Source: an uncultured Bifidobacterium sp.
GTDB taxonomy: Bacteria > Actinomycetota > Actinomycetes > Actinomycetales > Bifidobacteriaceae
Direction of reading: 5' to 3'
Length of the DNA stretch: 25,397 bases
Assembly: GCF_959020145.1 (NCBI RefSeq)
Contig: NZ_CAUEQY010000017.1
Location: 1 to 25,397 of the forward strand
Position 1 is the stretch's first letter; each line of letters opens with the position of its first letter. Both the position numbers and the translations under genes were made by a program. Shown here one piece after another: positions 15,352 through 23,841 of the stretch. The notes beneath the pieces are model-generated. The model made no database searches and was not told the origin of the DNA. It saw only the letters and a list, made by a program, of their open reading frames with translations.

Positions 15352-18021
15352 ATGGAGGGTCCCGAAATCAAGGCTGTTGAAGCCGTAATCGATAATGGTT
15401 CATTCGGCAAGCGCACGCTGCGCTTCGAGACCGGTCGTCTCGCCCAGCAGGCGGATGGTGCCGTCGCCGCCTATCTTGACGATGATTCGATGATTCTGTC
15501 GACCACCACCGCCGGTTCCAGCCCGAAGGAGAACTACGACTTCTTCCCGCTGACCGTCGACGTGGAGGAGAAGATGTACGCCGCGGGCAAGATCCCGGGC
15601 TCGTTCTTCCGCCGTGAAGGCCGCCCGAGCTCCGAGGCGATCCTGGCGTGCCGTATCATCGACCGTCCGCTGCGCCCGCTGTTCCCGCACACGCTGCGCA
15701 ACGAAGTGCAGGTTGTGGAAACCGTGCTCGCCGTCAACCCGGACGATGCTTACGATGTTATCGCTCTGAACGCTGCTTCCGCTTCCACCATGATTTCCGG
15801 TCTGCCGTTCGAAGGCCCGGTTTCTGGCGTTCGCCTGGCTCTGATCGACGGCCAGTGGGTCGCTTTCCCGCGTTGGAGCGAGCGTGAGCGCGCCGTGTTC
15901 GAAATCGTGGTTGCCGGCCGTGTCGTCGAAAACGGCGACGTCGCCATCGCCATGATCGAAGCCGGCGCAGGCAAGAACGCCTGGCACCTCATCTACGACG
16001 AAGGCCAGACCAAGCCGGACGAGGAAGTCGTCGCCGGTGGTCTCGAAGCCGCCAAGCCGTTCATCAAGGTGATCTGCGAGGCTCAGGCCGAACTCAAGAA
16101 GATCGCTGCGAAGGAAACCAAGGAATTCCAGCTCTTCCCGGAGTACACCGAAGATCTGTACAACCGTATCGATGAGATCGCCCACGCCGATCTCGACGAA
16201 GCCCTCTCCATTGCCGAGAAGCTGCCTCGCCAGGATCGCATCCATGAGATCAAGGAAGGCGTCAAGGCCACTCTCGCCGGTGAATTCACCGACATGGACG
16301 ATGCCGAGAAGGAAAAGGAGATCGGCAATGCGTTCAAGGAGCTGCAGCGCCAGATCGTGCGTCGCCGCATCCTGACCCAGGATTACCGCATCGATGGCCG
16401 TGGTCTGCGTGACATCCGCACCCTGTCCGCTGAAGTGGACATCGTTCCGCGCGTGCACGGTTCCGCACTGTTCCAGCGTGGCGAAACCCAGATTCTGGGT
16501 GTCACCACCCTGAACATGCTCAAGATGGAACAGCAGATCGACGCACTGTCCGGTCCGCAGTCCAAGCGTTACATGCACAACTATGAGATGCCGCCGTACT
16601 CCACCGGTGAAACCGGCCGCGTCGGCTCCCCGAAGCGCCGCGAAATCGGCCACGGTGCGCTGGCGGAGAAGGCTCTCGTGCCGGTGCTGCCGAACCGCGA
16701 AGAGTTCCCTTACGCCATCCGTCAGGTCTCCGAAGCCATTGGTTCCAACGGTTCCACCTCCATGGGTTCCGTGTGCGCGTCCACGCTGTCGCTGCTCGCC
16801 GCAGGCGTGCCGCTGAAGGCCCCGGTTGCGGGCATCGCCATGGGCCTCGTGTCCGGCGATGTTGACGGCCAGCACATCTTCAAGACCCTGACCGATATTC
16901 TCGGCGCCGAAGACGCCTTCGGCGATATGGACTTCAAGGTTGCCGGTACTTCCGAGTTCATCACCGCTCTGCAGCTCGACACCAAGCTCGACGGCATTCC
17001 GGCTGACATTCTGGCCTCCGCTCTGCAGCAGGCCAAGGAAGCCCGTACCACCATTCTCGAAGTCATCAACGAGTGCATCGATGGTCCGGCCGAGATGAGC
17101 CCGTACGCACCGCGCATCATCACCACCACCGTTCCGGTCGACAAGATCGGCGAAGTCATCGGTCCGAAGGGCAAGATGATCAACCAGATTCAGGAAGAGA
17201 CCGGTGCGGAGATCGCCATCGAAGATGACGGTACCGTGTTCATCTCCTCCGAAGGTGGCGACGGCGCTGAAAAGGCCAAGCAGATCATCGACCAGATCGC
17301 CAACCCGCACGTTCCTGAAGCCGGCGAAACCTACAACGGCAAGGTCGTGAAGACCACCTCCTTCGGTGCCTTCGTGAACCTGACCCCGGGCACCGACGGC
17401 CTGTTGCACATCTCGCAGATCCGTAATCTGGCCAACGGCGAGCGTATCGACGCCGTCGAAGACGTGCTCAAGGAAGGCGACACCGTTGAGGTAGTCGTGC
17501 AGGGCGTTGACGATCGCGGCAAGATCTCCCTGGCCATTCCAGGCTTCGAAGATCAGGAATCCTCCGCTCCGCGCCGTGAGCGTTCCGATCGCGATGACCG
17601 TCGCGGCAGCCGTGGCCGTCGTGATGACCGTCGTTCCGATCGTGACGATCGTGATTATGATGATCGTCCGCGTCGTCGTCGTTCCGATCGTGACGATGAC
17701 CGCGATTACGATCGCGATGATCGTCCGCGTCGTCGTCGTTCCGATCGCGATGACCGTGACTACGATCGCGATGATCGTCGTTCCGATCGTGACGATCGTG
17801 ATTATGATGATCGTCCGCGTCGTCGTCGTTCCGATCGCGATGACCGTGACTACGATCGTGATGATCGTCGTTCCGACCGTCGTCGCAGCAGCCGCCGCGA
17901 CGACCGCAATCCGCGTTACGCAGCCGACGAGAACTACGACGAGTACCGTGCCGATCGCGAAGAGCGTTCCGAGCGTCCTCGCCGCCGCGTCCGCCGCGAC
18001 TTTGATCCTTTTGAGGACTGA
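15352..18021 (+). CDS. pnp: Polyribonucleotide nucleotidyltransferase (PNPase) with long Arg/Asp tail
   Basis: This 889-residue enzyme degrades RNA 3'-to-5' by phosphorolysis and can also add nucleotides. The order is RNase PH domain 1 (N-terminal third), a helical linker (about 230-340), RNase PH domain 2 (with the YMHNYEMPPYSTGETGR active-site loop near 400-420), a KH domain (VIGPKGKMINQI, about 594-618), and S1 (GKVVKTTSFGAFVNL to about 729). After S1 comes an extension of about 150 residues made of SDRDDRDYDDRPRRRR-type repeats. E. coli PNPase ends near 711 residues, so the tail is the unusual part. It is highly charged, likely disordered, and may bind RNA or partners. AAGGAGG (15339-15345) lies 6 nt before ATG 15352. 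rpsO lies upstream and a perfect hairpin spans the stop codon. Confidence 0.97.
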   Translation: MEGPEIKAVEAVIDNGSFGKRTLRFETGRLAQQADGAVAAYLDDDSMILSTTTAGSSPKENYDFFPLTVDVEEKMYAAGKIPGSFFRREGRPSSEAILACRIIDRPLRPLFPHTLRNEVQVVETVLAVNPDDAYDVIALNAASASTMISGLPFEGPVSGVRLALIDGQWVAFPRWSERERAVFEIVVAGRVVENGDVAIAMIEAGAGKNAWHLIYDEGQTKPDEEVVAGGLEAAKPFIKVICEAQAELKKIAAKETKEFQLFPEYTEDLYNRIDEIAHADLDEALSIAEKLPRQDRIHEIKEGVKATLAGEFTDMDDAEKEKEIGNAFKELQRQIVRRRILTQDYRIDGRGLRDIRTLSAEVDIVPRVHGSALFQRGETQILGVTTLNMLKMEQQIDALSGPQSKRYMHNYEMPPYSTGETGRVGSPKRREIGHGALAEKALVPVLPNREEFPYAIRQVSEAIGSNGSTSMGSVCASTLSLLAAGVPLKAPVAGIAMGLVSGDVDGQHIFKTLTDILGAEDAFGDMDFKVAGTSEFITALQLDTKLDGIPADILASALQQAKEARTTILEVINECIDGPAEMSPYAPRIITTTVPVDKIGEVIGPKGKMINQIQEETGAEIAIEDDGTVFISSEGGDGAEKAKQIIDQIANPHVPEAGETYNGKVVKTTSFGAFVNLTPGTDGLLHISQIRNLANGERIDAVEDVLKEGDTVEVVVQGVDDRGKISLAIPGFEDQESSAPRRERSDRDDRRGSRGRRDDRRSDRDDRDYDDRPRRRRSDRDDDRDYDRDDRPRRRRSDRDDRDYDRDDRRSDRDDRDYDDRPRRRRSDRDDRDYDRDDRRSDRRRSSRRDDRNPRYAADENYDEYRADREERSERPRRRVRRDFDPFED
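17629..17880 (+). repeat. Direct repeats encoding the PNPase tail
   Basis: A block of about 60 bases starting at 17629 recurs nearly identically at 17776, an offset of 147 bp (49 codons). A further block (about 17730 and 17821) repeats the SDRDDRDYDRDDRR unit. Units of 14, 16 and 19 residues alternate. All offsets seen keep the reading frame. Confidence 0.85.
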
Positions 18022-18036
18022 CGCCTCAAAAGGATC
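18004..18036 (+). repeat. Perfect hairpin spanning the pnp stop codon
   Basis: A 13-bp perfect inverted repeat (18004-18016 with 18024-18036) has the TGA stop (18019-18021) in its 7-nt loop. No T-run follows, so it is not a standard terminator. A canonical terminator follows about 25 bases later. Confidence 0.85.
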
Positions 18037-18060
18037 CCTCGCAGCATAGCTGACTGACTG

Positions 18061-18094
18061 AAGTGCCCTGTACCGGAAGGTACGGGGCACTTTT
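18061..18094 (+). terminator. Terminator after pnp
   Basis: A 14-bp stem (18061-18074 with 18079-18092, one G-U pair) is closed by a GGAA tetraloop and ends in TTTT. Confidence 0.9.
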
Positions 18095-18204
18095 GCGTTT
18101 CCATGCAGATTGCATGAAAATGAGACACGGGGGCATGAGTTTTGTCATAACGTACCTGGGCGCATGCAAGAATGGTGTGAAGAGCCATTAACGAAGGAGT
18201 CGTC

Positions 18205-18765
18205 ATGGTCGTTGGCATTATCATTGCCGTCATCGTTGTACTTATTGTGCTTTGGGCCGTCAGCGCCTACAACGGGCTGGTCACGCTACGTAATCGTGTG
18301 AAGAACGGTTGGGCGCAGATCGACGTGCAGCTCAAGCAGCGTACCGATCTTATTCCGAACCTGGTGGAAACGGTCAAAGGTTATGCGGCCCACGAATCCC
18401 AAGTGTTCACGCAGGTCACGCAGGCCCGTGCCGGCGTGGTGCAGGCCGCGCAAAGCGGTGACGTGGCGCAGCGCATCGCTGCGGAAAACCAGCTGAGCCG
18501 CGCACTTGTCAATCTGCAGGCCGTATCCGAAAACTATCCGCAGCTGCAGGCCAATACGAATTTCATGGATTTGCAGAATCAGCTGGAATCGTTGGAAGAG
18601 AAGATCGCCTACGCACGCCAGTTCTACAACGATGTCGTGCAGAAGTACAATACCCAGACCGAGGTTGTGCCGACCAATATTATCGCCGGCTTGTTCCATT
18701 TCGAACAGGCCCCCTACTTCCAGGTGGACGAAGCGGATCGTCAGGTTCCGCAAGTTAAGTTCTGA
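18205..18765 (+). CDS. lemA: LemA family membrane-anchored protein
   Basis: This 186-residue protein has one N-terminal transmembrane helix (about 2-22), then the LemA signature: YNGLVTLRNRVKNGWAQIDVQLKQRTDLIPNLVETVKGYAAHE, long amphipathic helices, FYNDVVQKYNTQ, and a C-terminus with GLFHF. The length matches the family. LemA proteins are helical bundles held at the membrane by the N-terminal helix; their molecular role is not settled. AAGGAG (18194-18199) is 5 nt before ATG 18205. TTGTCA at 18142-18147 could be a -35, but the -10 is unclear. A DUF2207 protein follows after a terminator-like hairpin, a pairing seen in many bacteria that suggests a shared envelope role. Confidence 0.95.
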   Translation: MVVGIIIAVIVVLIVLWAVSAYNGLVTLRNRVKNGWAQIDVQLKQRTDLIPNLVETVKGYAAHESQVFTQVTQARAGVVQAAQSGDVAQRIAAENQLSRALVNLQAVSENYPQLQANTNFMDLQNQLESLEEKIAYARQFYNDVVQKYNTQTEVVPTNIIAGLFHFEQAPYFQVDEADRQVPQVKF

Positions 18766-18773
18766 CATGCATG

Positions 18774-18804
18774 TAAAGCCCCGTCCGATGACGATGGGGC
18801 TTTA
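18774..18804 (+). terminator. Terminator-like hairpin after lemA
   Basis: TAAAGCCCC (18774-18782) pairs with GGGGCTTTA (18796-18804), with three more inner pairs including a G-U. Only TTT is present at the end, so termination may be partial, leaving some coupling with the next gene. Confidence 0.65.
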
Positions 18805-18818
18805 CTGTTCAATTCGGC

Positions 18819-18848
18819 TTGTACGGCCATCTGTTGTACGGCCATCTG
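18819..18848. repeat. Perfect tandem duplication of 15 bp
   Basis: TTGTACGGCCATCTG occurs twice head to tail (18819-18833 and 18834-18848), 28 bases before the start of the DUF2207 gene. It may be a replication-slippage product or a repeated protein-binding site. Confidence 0.9.
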
Positions 18849-18876
18849 AGGGAAGAAGAAGCGAGAAAGAGGGATT

Positions 18877-21087
18877 ATGACGGCCAAACAGCATGCGTCG
18901 CGAGCGGTGCGCAGCTTCGGTATCGCGATCGTCGTCACCGTTGGCGTTGTAGCGGCCATATTGCTGGCCATCGCATTGGATGACGGTAGGGCCGATCTGA
19001 GCTACAAAACGCTCGACTACGATGTGCAGGTGCAAAGCAATGGCGATTTGAAAATCACCCAACACATCGATATGAAACTCGCCGACCGCAGCGATGACGA
19101 CGGCGACCATCCGTGGAAGCAGCTGTACCAGCAGTACACGCTGAAGGAAAGCAACCTGGCCAATATCACCGATATCAGCGTGCGCAACGCGACGACGGGA
19201 GAGACCTACCAGCAGGGTGATATCGCAATCCCAAGCAGCTATAGCACCGACGAATGGAATCGAGAACATGCGGGGCAGTGGTATATCGCCGATGTTTCGC
19301 AAGGTGACAGCAATCCGCAGCCGTTCGATCCCGCAAAAGACGGTCTTGTTGCCGACAATACCGACGATCGTTCCAAGAAAATCGAAATCGGCTGGAATAT
19401 TCCCGCCACCACGTCGGCGAGCAGCCTGAAATTCGATGTGACCATGACCATGCAGGGCGTGACCACCGCCTATCAAGACGTGGCCACGTTCCAATGGGAG
19501 CCGCTCGGCGTGAGCAATCAGATTCCCATCGGCAAAGTCACCGGAACCGTCACGTTCCCGGATGGCATTACGGCGGATAATTCATGGGCCTGGCTGCACA
19601 CCGAACGTACGTCAACCACCGAACGTGGTGATAAGGGGTCGTTGCAGTTCACCGTGCACGACGTTCGTGCCGGCGACTATGTTGACGTGGTCGCCATGTT
19701 CGACGTCGGTGCGACCAGCGGTGTGGCACGCACTCGTGATACCACCATCAAAAACGGCATTATGGAAAGCGAGGCCCAACAGGAGCAGCAGTGGCGTGAC
19801 CGGCAGCGCACAAAAGCGCGTATCCGCCTGATCACGTGGATCGCCATTGCCGTGGCCGGGCTGATCTTGTGTGTGATCGCCGTTGTGCTCGCATTGCACA
19901 GTTTCGATCGTTCGCAATACCACGGTGACATCGAGTATTGGCGTGACGAGCCGGAAATGAGCCCCGCCAGCGCTGCGGAACTGCTGCATATCGTTGACAA
20001 CAAGCATTCGAAAACACTGTCGAGCCGAAAAATGTCGGCTTCCGTGCTCTCGCTCGCTTCGCGTGGAGCAATCGCCATTTACCCGGGGCCGGCCGCCATG
20101 TATCGGGGCATTGATATGAGTCGGTCTCGCAATGCCGATATCGCGCAGCTGATTTCCAATGATCCAGCTCGTGCGCGTGATGCAGGCAAAACCAGCACCA
20201 TCGTGATACTGCCGGTGGTGTTCGATAACCCGCAGTCATTGGCGCTGAGCCAGAGCGAACGTACCGCGCTCGACCTGCTGGTGAAGGCGTCCGAACGCAT
20301 TGGTTCTCCGGTGTTCGATCTGAAACAGATGGACAAGAATTTCTCCGATTGGTCGAAGGGCTACAAGTATCAGGAAAAGTTTACGAATGCGTGCAGTAGC
20401 GAATTCTCCATGTTGGGTGCCACTTCGTCATGCGGCGGGGGAGCGTTCGCCGCAGGCATCTGCGCCGCGATCCTGGCGTTCCTTTCCATAGTGTATTTTG
20501 GCGTGATCGGCAATCTTGCGTTGGGCGTGCTGATTTCCGCGCCGATGATGTTCGCGTCCGTGTTTGCGCTGAGCTACCTCAAATTGAAGGGGCTTAACGA
20601 CAATGGTCAGCGTCTTGCCGGTCAGGTGGTCGGTTTGAAACGGTATATGGAGGATTTCAGCGACTTCCGTGATCGTGGTGTGGCTGATCTGACGTTGTGG
20701 GGTCGCTACATGGTGTACGCCACCGCGTTCGGCATTTCCGAAAAGGCGATGAAGCAGCTGCTCAAGGCGTACCCGCAGCTTGCCGACCCGAATTGGCTTG
20801 ATGCCAACGCTTCCGATTCGCTGCTTTACTGGAGTTACCGTTCATGGTATTTCAATCATCATTACGCCGGTCCTGCTTCGTGTGATACGAATTCGATGGA
20901 TTTCTCGCCGAGCGCCAATTTTGGTGATATTGGCGCGCAGTTGGAATCAGGTTTTGCTGATATTCAATCGACGATTGCCGCGGCATCTCCGTCCAGCAGT
21001 TACGGTGGTTCCGGTGGTAGCTTCTCCGGCGGTGGTTTCGGCGGTTCCTCCGGTGGTTCCGGCGGCGGCAGCTTCGGTGGTCGCTGA
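18877..21087 (+). CDS. DUF2207 family membrane protein with Gly/Ser-rich C-terminus
   Basis: This 736-residue protein begins with a hydrophobic segment (about 13-33) that is a signal anchor. A large extracytoplasmic DUF2207-type domain follows (about 38-305, beginning DYDVQVQSNGDLKITQHIDMKL). Further membrane segments lie at about 316-340 and a pair at about 520-568. It ends in a cytoplasmic tail closing with a GGSGGSFSGGGFGGSSGG-type low-complexity run from about 709. This layout and the glycine-rich end are typical of DUF2207 proteins. The family is often encoded next to lemA, as here, and its function is unknown. ATG 18877 follows AAAGAGGG (18866-18873) with only 3 nt spacing, a tight but acceptable site; no better in-frame start is visible. 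Five-prime of it lies a 15-bp tandem repeat. Confidence 0.88.
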   Translation: MTAKQHASRAVRSFGIAIVVTVGVVAAILLAIALDDGRADLSYKTLDYDVQVQSNGDLKITQHIDMKLADRSDDDGDHPWKQLYQQYTLKESNLANITDISVRNATTGETYQQGDIAIPSSYSTDEWNREHAGQWYIADVSQGDSNPQPFDPAKDGLVADNTDDRSKKIEIGWNIPATTSASSLKFDVTMTMQGVTTAYQDVATFQWEPLGVSNQIPIGKVTGTVTFPDGITADNSWAWLHTERTSTTERGDKGSLQFTVHDVRAGDYVDVVAMFDVGATSGVARTRDTTIKNGIMESEAQQEQQWRDRQRTKARIRLITWIAIAVAGLILCVIAVVLALHSFDRSQYHGDIEYWRDEPEMSPASAAELLHIVDNKHSKTLSSRKMSASVLSLASRGAIAIYPGPAAMYRGIDMSRSRNADIAQLISNDPARARDAGKTSTIVILPVVFDNPQSLALSQSERTALDLLVKASERIGSPVFDLKQMDKNFSDWSKGYKYQEKFTNACSSEFSMLGATSSCGGGAFAAGICAAILAFLSIVYFGVIGNLALGVLISAPMMFASVFALSYLKLKGLNDNGQRLAGQVVGLKRYMEDFSDFRDRGVADLTLWGRYMVYATAFGISEKAMKQLLKAYPQLADPNWLDANASDSLLYWSYRSWYFNHHYAGPASCDTNSMDFSPSANFGDIGAQLESGFADIQSTIAAASPSSSYGGSGGSFSGGGFGGSSGGSGGGSFGGR

Positions 21088-21194
21088 TCTGCGGCATTAC
21101 GCGCATGTTTGGTGGGTTTGTTGTCTGCTGAGGCGGGTCGGCTGGTAAGGTTGCATTCGGAAAGACACTCTGTACGTTGTTGAAGGAGATCGGG

Positions 21195-22058
21195 ATGGCT
21201 TTGTTCCGTAATCTTGGACCGTTCCGCACCACGGCCATCGGCCATGGTGAAATGCCGTTGACCATTGAAAACAATCGTGGTCACGATGTCGGTATTGAAA
21301 CATTGCACGCCTCGTTGGATGCCGGATGCCGTCACATCGACACCGCTTGGGCGTACTACACGCCGGGCGAAGAGGAACAGACCGGCGAAAAGCTGGTGCG
21401 TGAGGCGCTTGACTCGTGGAAGGGCCCGCGTGAGGAAGTCACCGTGGCCACCAAGGTGGGCTTGCGCCGCGCTTGGGAGGGTGACAAGCCGGTTTGGCCG
21501 CGTGACGGCAAGCCGGAGCATCTGATCGAATACGGCAAGCAGTCCGCGATGGCGCTTGGCGTTGACAGCATCGATCTGCTGTACCTGCACCGTCATGATC
21601 CGGAAGTGCCGTACAACGAGTCCTGCGAAGGCATCAAGGCGCTGCTCGATCAGGGCGTGGCCCAGTGGGCGGGTGTTTCCAACGTGAGCATCGAACAGTT
21701 GAAGATCGCGCAGGAGATCCTCGGCGACAAGCTTGTGGCCGTGCAGAACCAGTATTCTCCGATTCATCTGGACACCCAAGATACGCTTGACTATTGCGCC
21801 GAGCAGGGTCTGGCGTTCGTGTGCTGGAGTCCGTTGGGCGGCTACCGTCACCCGTACGACGAGCACCTGTTCGATCCGTTCCGCGAGGTGGCCGAAGCCC
21901 GTGGCGTGAGCTACCAGCGTGTGGTGCTCGCATGGGAGCTGGCCAAGGGCGACCACATGTTCGTGATTCCCGGCGCCCATCGACCGGAAACCATTCTCGA
22001 TTCCCTCAAGGCCGACGAGCTCGAACTCACCGAAGAGGAACTCGCCAAACTCGGCTGA
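21195..22058 (+). CDS. Aldo/keto reductase
   Basis: This 287-residue NAD(P)H-dependent oxidoreductase has the AKR (beta/alpha)8 barrel pattern. All four catalytic residues are visible: Asp49 and Tyr54 in HIDTAWAYY, Lys87 in VATKVG, and His132 in LYLHRHDP. The later GVSNVSIEQL and the VQNQYSPI stretch follow the family, and the cofactor-binding end is VIPGAHRPETILDSL. The reaction would be reduction of an aldehyde or ketone; the true substrate cannot be read from sequence. ATG 21195 is chosen over an in-frame TTG at 21177 because AAGGAG (21183-21188) sits 6 nt upstream. A weak extended -10 (TGG-TAAGGT, 21143-21151) with TTGTCT at 21121 could be its promoter. It is unlikely to be functionally tied to its neighbours. 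Confidence 0.93.
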   Translation: MALFRNLGPFRTTAIGHGEMPLTIENNRGHDVGIETLHASLDAGCRHIDTAWAYYTPGEEEQTGEKLVREALDSWKGPREEVTVATKVGLRRAWEGDKPVWPRDGKPEHLIEYGKQSAMALGVDSIDLLYLHRHDPEVPYNESCEGIKALLDQGVAQWAGVSNVSIEQLKIAQEILGDKLVAVQNQYSPIHLDTQDTLDYCAEQGLAFVCWSPLGGYRHPYDEHLFDPFREVAEARGVSYQRVVLAWELAKGDHMFVIPGAHRPETILDSLKADELELTEEELAKLG

Positions 22059-22084
22059 GTGTCAGATTCGCAACGTTTTGCGTC

Positions 22085-22120
22085 AAGGCGTCCGTCTCCA
22101 CGATGGACGCCTTTGTTTTT
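22085..22120 (+). terminator. Terminator after the aldo/keto reductase
   Basis: AAGGCGTCC (22085-22093) pairs with GGACGCCTT (22105-22113), with three extra inner pairs, then TTTGTTTTT. Confidence 0.88.
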
Positions 22121-22220
22121 CCGCATGTGTTTTTCCTCGTATGTATTTCCCGGATGCGGCAGAAGTGTCCCGTGAATAGTCGAGAATATAGAGCGGAAAA
22201 ATCGAGTAAGAGGAACAAGC

Positions 22221-23759
22221 GTGCAAAGAAGAAACAAGCCTGAAGTATTGGCTCCCGCGGGCAATCTGCGAGGACTGAAAACCGCCGTCGATTACGGTGC
22301 GGACGCCGTCTACTGCGGAGGTAAAGCGTTCGGCATGCGTTCGGCGCCGAAAAACCTGAGTTTGGAGGATTTCGAAGAAGGCTCCCGTTACGCGCATGAG
22401 CGTGGCGCTCGCGTGTATGTGACCTGCAATGTGTTGCCGCGCAACAATGAAGTCGAAGCGATGCGCGAATACATCGGCCAGCTCAAAGACACCGGCGTGG
22501 ACGCACTGATCGTTTCCGACATCGGCGTGATGCTCATGGCTCGCGAAGTGGCGCCGAACCTGGAACTGCATGTGAGCACGCAGGCGGGAGTCACCAACTA
22601 TCAGGCAGCGAACGCCTTCTACCAGTTGGGTGCACGTCGTGTGGTGCTTGCCCGTGAAATGGATCTGCAGGCCGTGCGAGACATTCGCGCACGCATTCCC
22701 GACGATCTTGACATCGAATGCTTCGTGCATGGCGCGATGTGCATGGCGTTCTCCGGTCGTTGTCTGTTCTCCAATTATCTGACCGGACGTGACGGCAATC
22801 ATGGCGAATGCGCTCAACCGTGCCGCTGGAAGTATTCCATCGTCGAAGAAAAGCGCCCCGGCCAGTATTTTCCGATAGAACAGACTAAGGAAGGCGCGTA
22901 TCTGTTCAATTCGCAGGATATGAACATGCTTGCGCATATCGACGATCTGCTTGATTCGGGTGCGACCAGTCTGAAAATCGAAGGACGTTCCAAGAGCGCC
23001 TACTATATTGCGGCGATGACGAACGCTTACAAGACCGCCGTTGACGCATACATGGTGCAACGCGGTTTTGAAGACGAGGATGGCACTGTGCTGAAGCCAT
23101 TCCATGACCGTGTGATTCGCCCGTCTGATCCGGATTACGGCAAGCCGGAAACCACCGATTTGATTATGGAACATGCGGATGGCGCGTTCGCGGGGAAGCC
23201 GGATATTGCAACCGTTCCAGTCGCTTCCGCCGGCGAACCGGATGATCTGAGCTACCATGCGCGTAGTACGAGGCGTAAGTCGAACACGGCTGCGGAAATC
23301 CTGCCGGAAGGCTGGTATCACGCCGGAGTGCGCCCGGCGGAACACGTGTCCCTGCCTGACTGGTTGCTGGACGAGCCAGACAAGGTGGCGCACCGCGACT
23401 ATTCCACCGGCTTCTACTATCCGGAACACAAAGTGCAGCAAAGCACCGACCGTTCCGCGTATTTCCGCGCTTGGCTGGTGGTTGGCGAAGTGCTCTCGTG
23501 GAGCGAAGAAGACGGCGGCCGTGTGACCATTATGAGCCGCAACAAAATCGAAGCCGGTCAGGAAGTCGAATTCGTGCTACCGGGCGCGGCGCCGCTCGCC
23601 TACACCGTTCCCGCAGGCGGATTCCGTGACGCCGACGGACATTGGGTCGAATCCATCAACAATCCGGCGCATGTCTTCTCCATGCCATGCCCGCAGGAAG
23701 TGCCCGTGAACGCAGCCATCCGATCTCGTACCAAAAAGCCGACGCTCAAAGCGGAATAA
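22221..23759 (+). CDS. U32 peptidase-family protein (probable RNA-hydroxylation type Fe-S protein)
   Basis: This 512-residue protein opens with PEVLAPAGNLRGLKTAVDYGADAVYCGG and carries the full U32 signature E-x-F-x2-G-x-x-C-x4-G-x-C-x-x-S as ECFVHGAMCMAFSGRCLFS (166-184). Cys174, Cys181, Cys197 and Cys201 form a cluster like the Fe-S cysteines of U32 members. Characterised U32 proteins are mostly not proteases: E. coli TrhP hydroxylates tRNA uridine 34, RlhA hydroxylates 23S rRNA, and UbiU/V act in quinone hydroxylation. A tRNA or rRNA role is therefore likelier than peptide cleavage, by inference. The C-terminal third (about 370-500) is a beta-rich domain with a GWYHAGVRPAEHVSLPDW linker before it. 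The start is GTG 22221, after AAGAGGA (22208-22214). Without further context the exact substrate is open. Confidence 0.88.
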   Translation: MQRRNKPEVLAPAGNLRGLKTAVDYGADAVYCGGKAFGMRSAPKNLSLEDFEEGSRYAHERGARVYVTCNVLPRNNEVEAMREYIGQLKDTGVDALIVSDIGVMLMAREVAPNLELHVSTQAGVTNYQAANAFYQLGARRVVLAREMDLQAVRDIRARIPDDLDIECFVHGAMCMAFSGRCLFSNYLTGRDGNHGECAQPCRWKYSIVEEKRPGQYFPIEQTKEGAYLFNSQDMNMLAHIDDLLDSGATSLKIEGRSKSAYYIAAMTNAYKTAVDAYMVQRGFEDEDGTVLKPFHDRVIRPSDPDYGKPETTDLIMEHADGAFAGKPDIATVPVASAGEPDDLSYHARSTRRKSNTAAEILPEGWYHAGVRPAEHVSLPDWLLDEPDKVAHRDYSTGFYYPEHKVQQSTDRSAYFRAWLVVGEVLSWSEEDGGRVTIMSRNKIEAGQEVEFVLPGAAPLAYTVPAGGFRDADGHWVESINNPAHVFSMPCPQEVPVNAAIRSRTKKPTLKAE

Positions 23760-23841
23760 TTGCGAAAAACGTCGTGTAGACGCAGAAAATCAGCAGAAAT
23801 AAGTTGAAATAATCGTAGAACAATCAAGGGAAACAAAAAAA

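Noticed and set aside
17629..17880. CRISPR-like regular repeats
   Set aside because: The repeats are in frame inside pnp, vary in spacing, have no unique spacers, and no cas genes are near.
15400..18090. Antisense open frame of 896 codons opposite pnp
   Set aside because: It reads as valine/isoleucine/threonine low complexity across the tail repeats, a mirror of the Arg/Asp codons. No support as a gene.
21177..21194. TTG start for the aldo/keto reductase
   Set aside because: The added six codons are read across the Shine-Dalgarno AAGGAG, which clearly serves ATG 21195.
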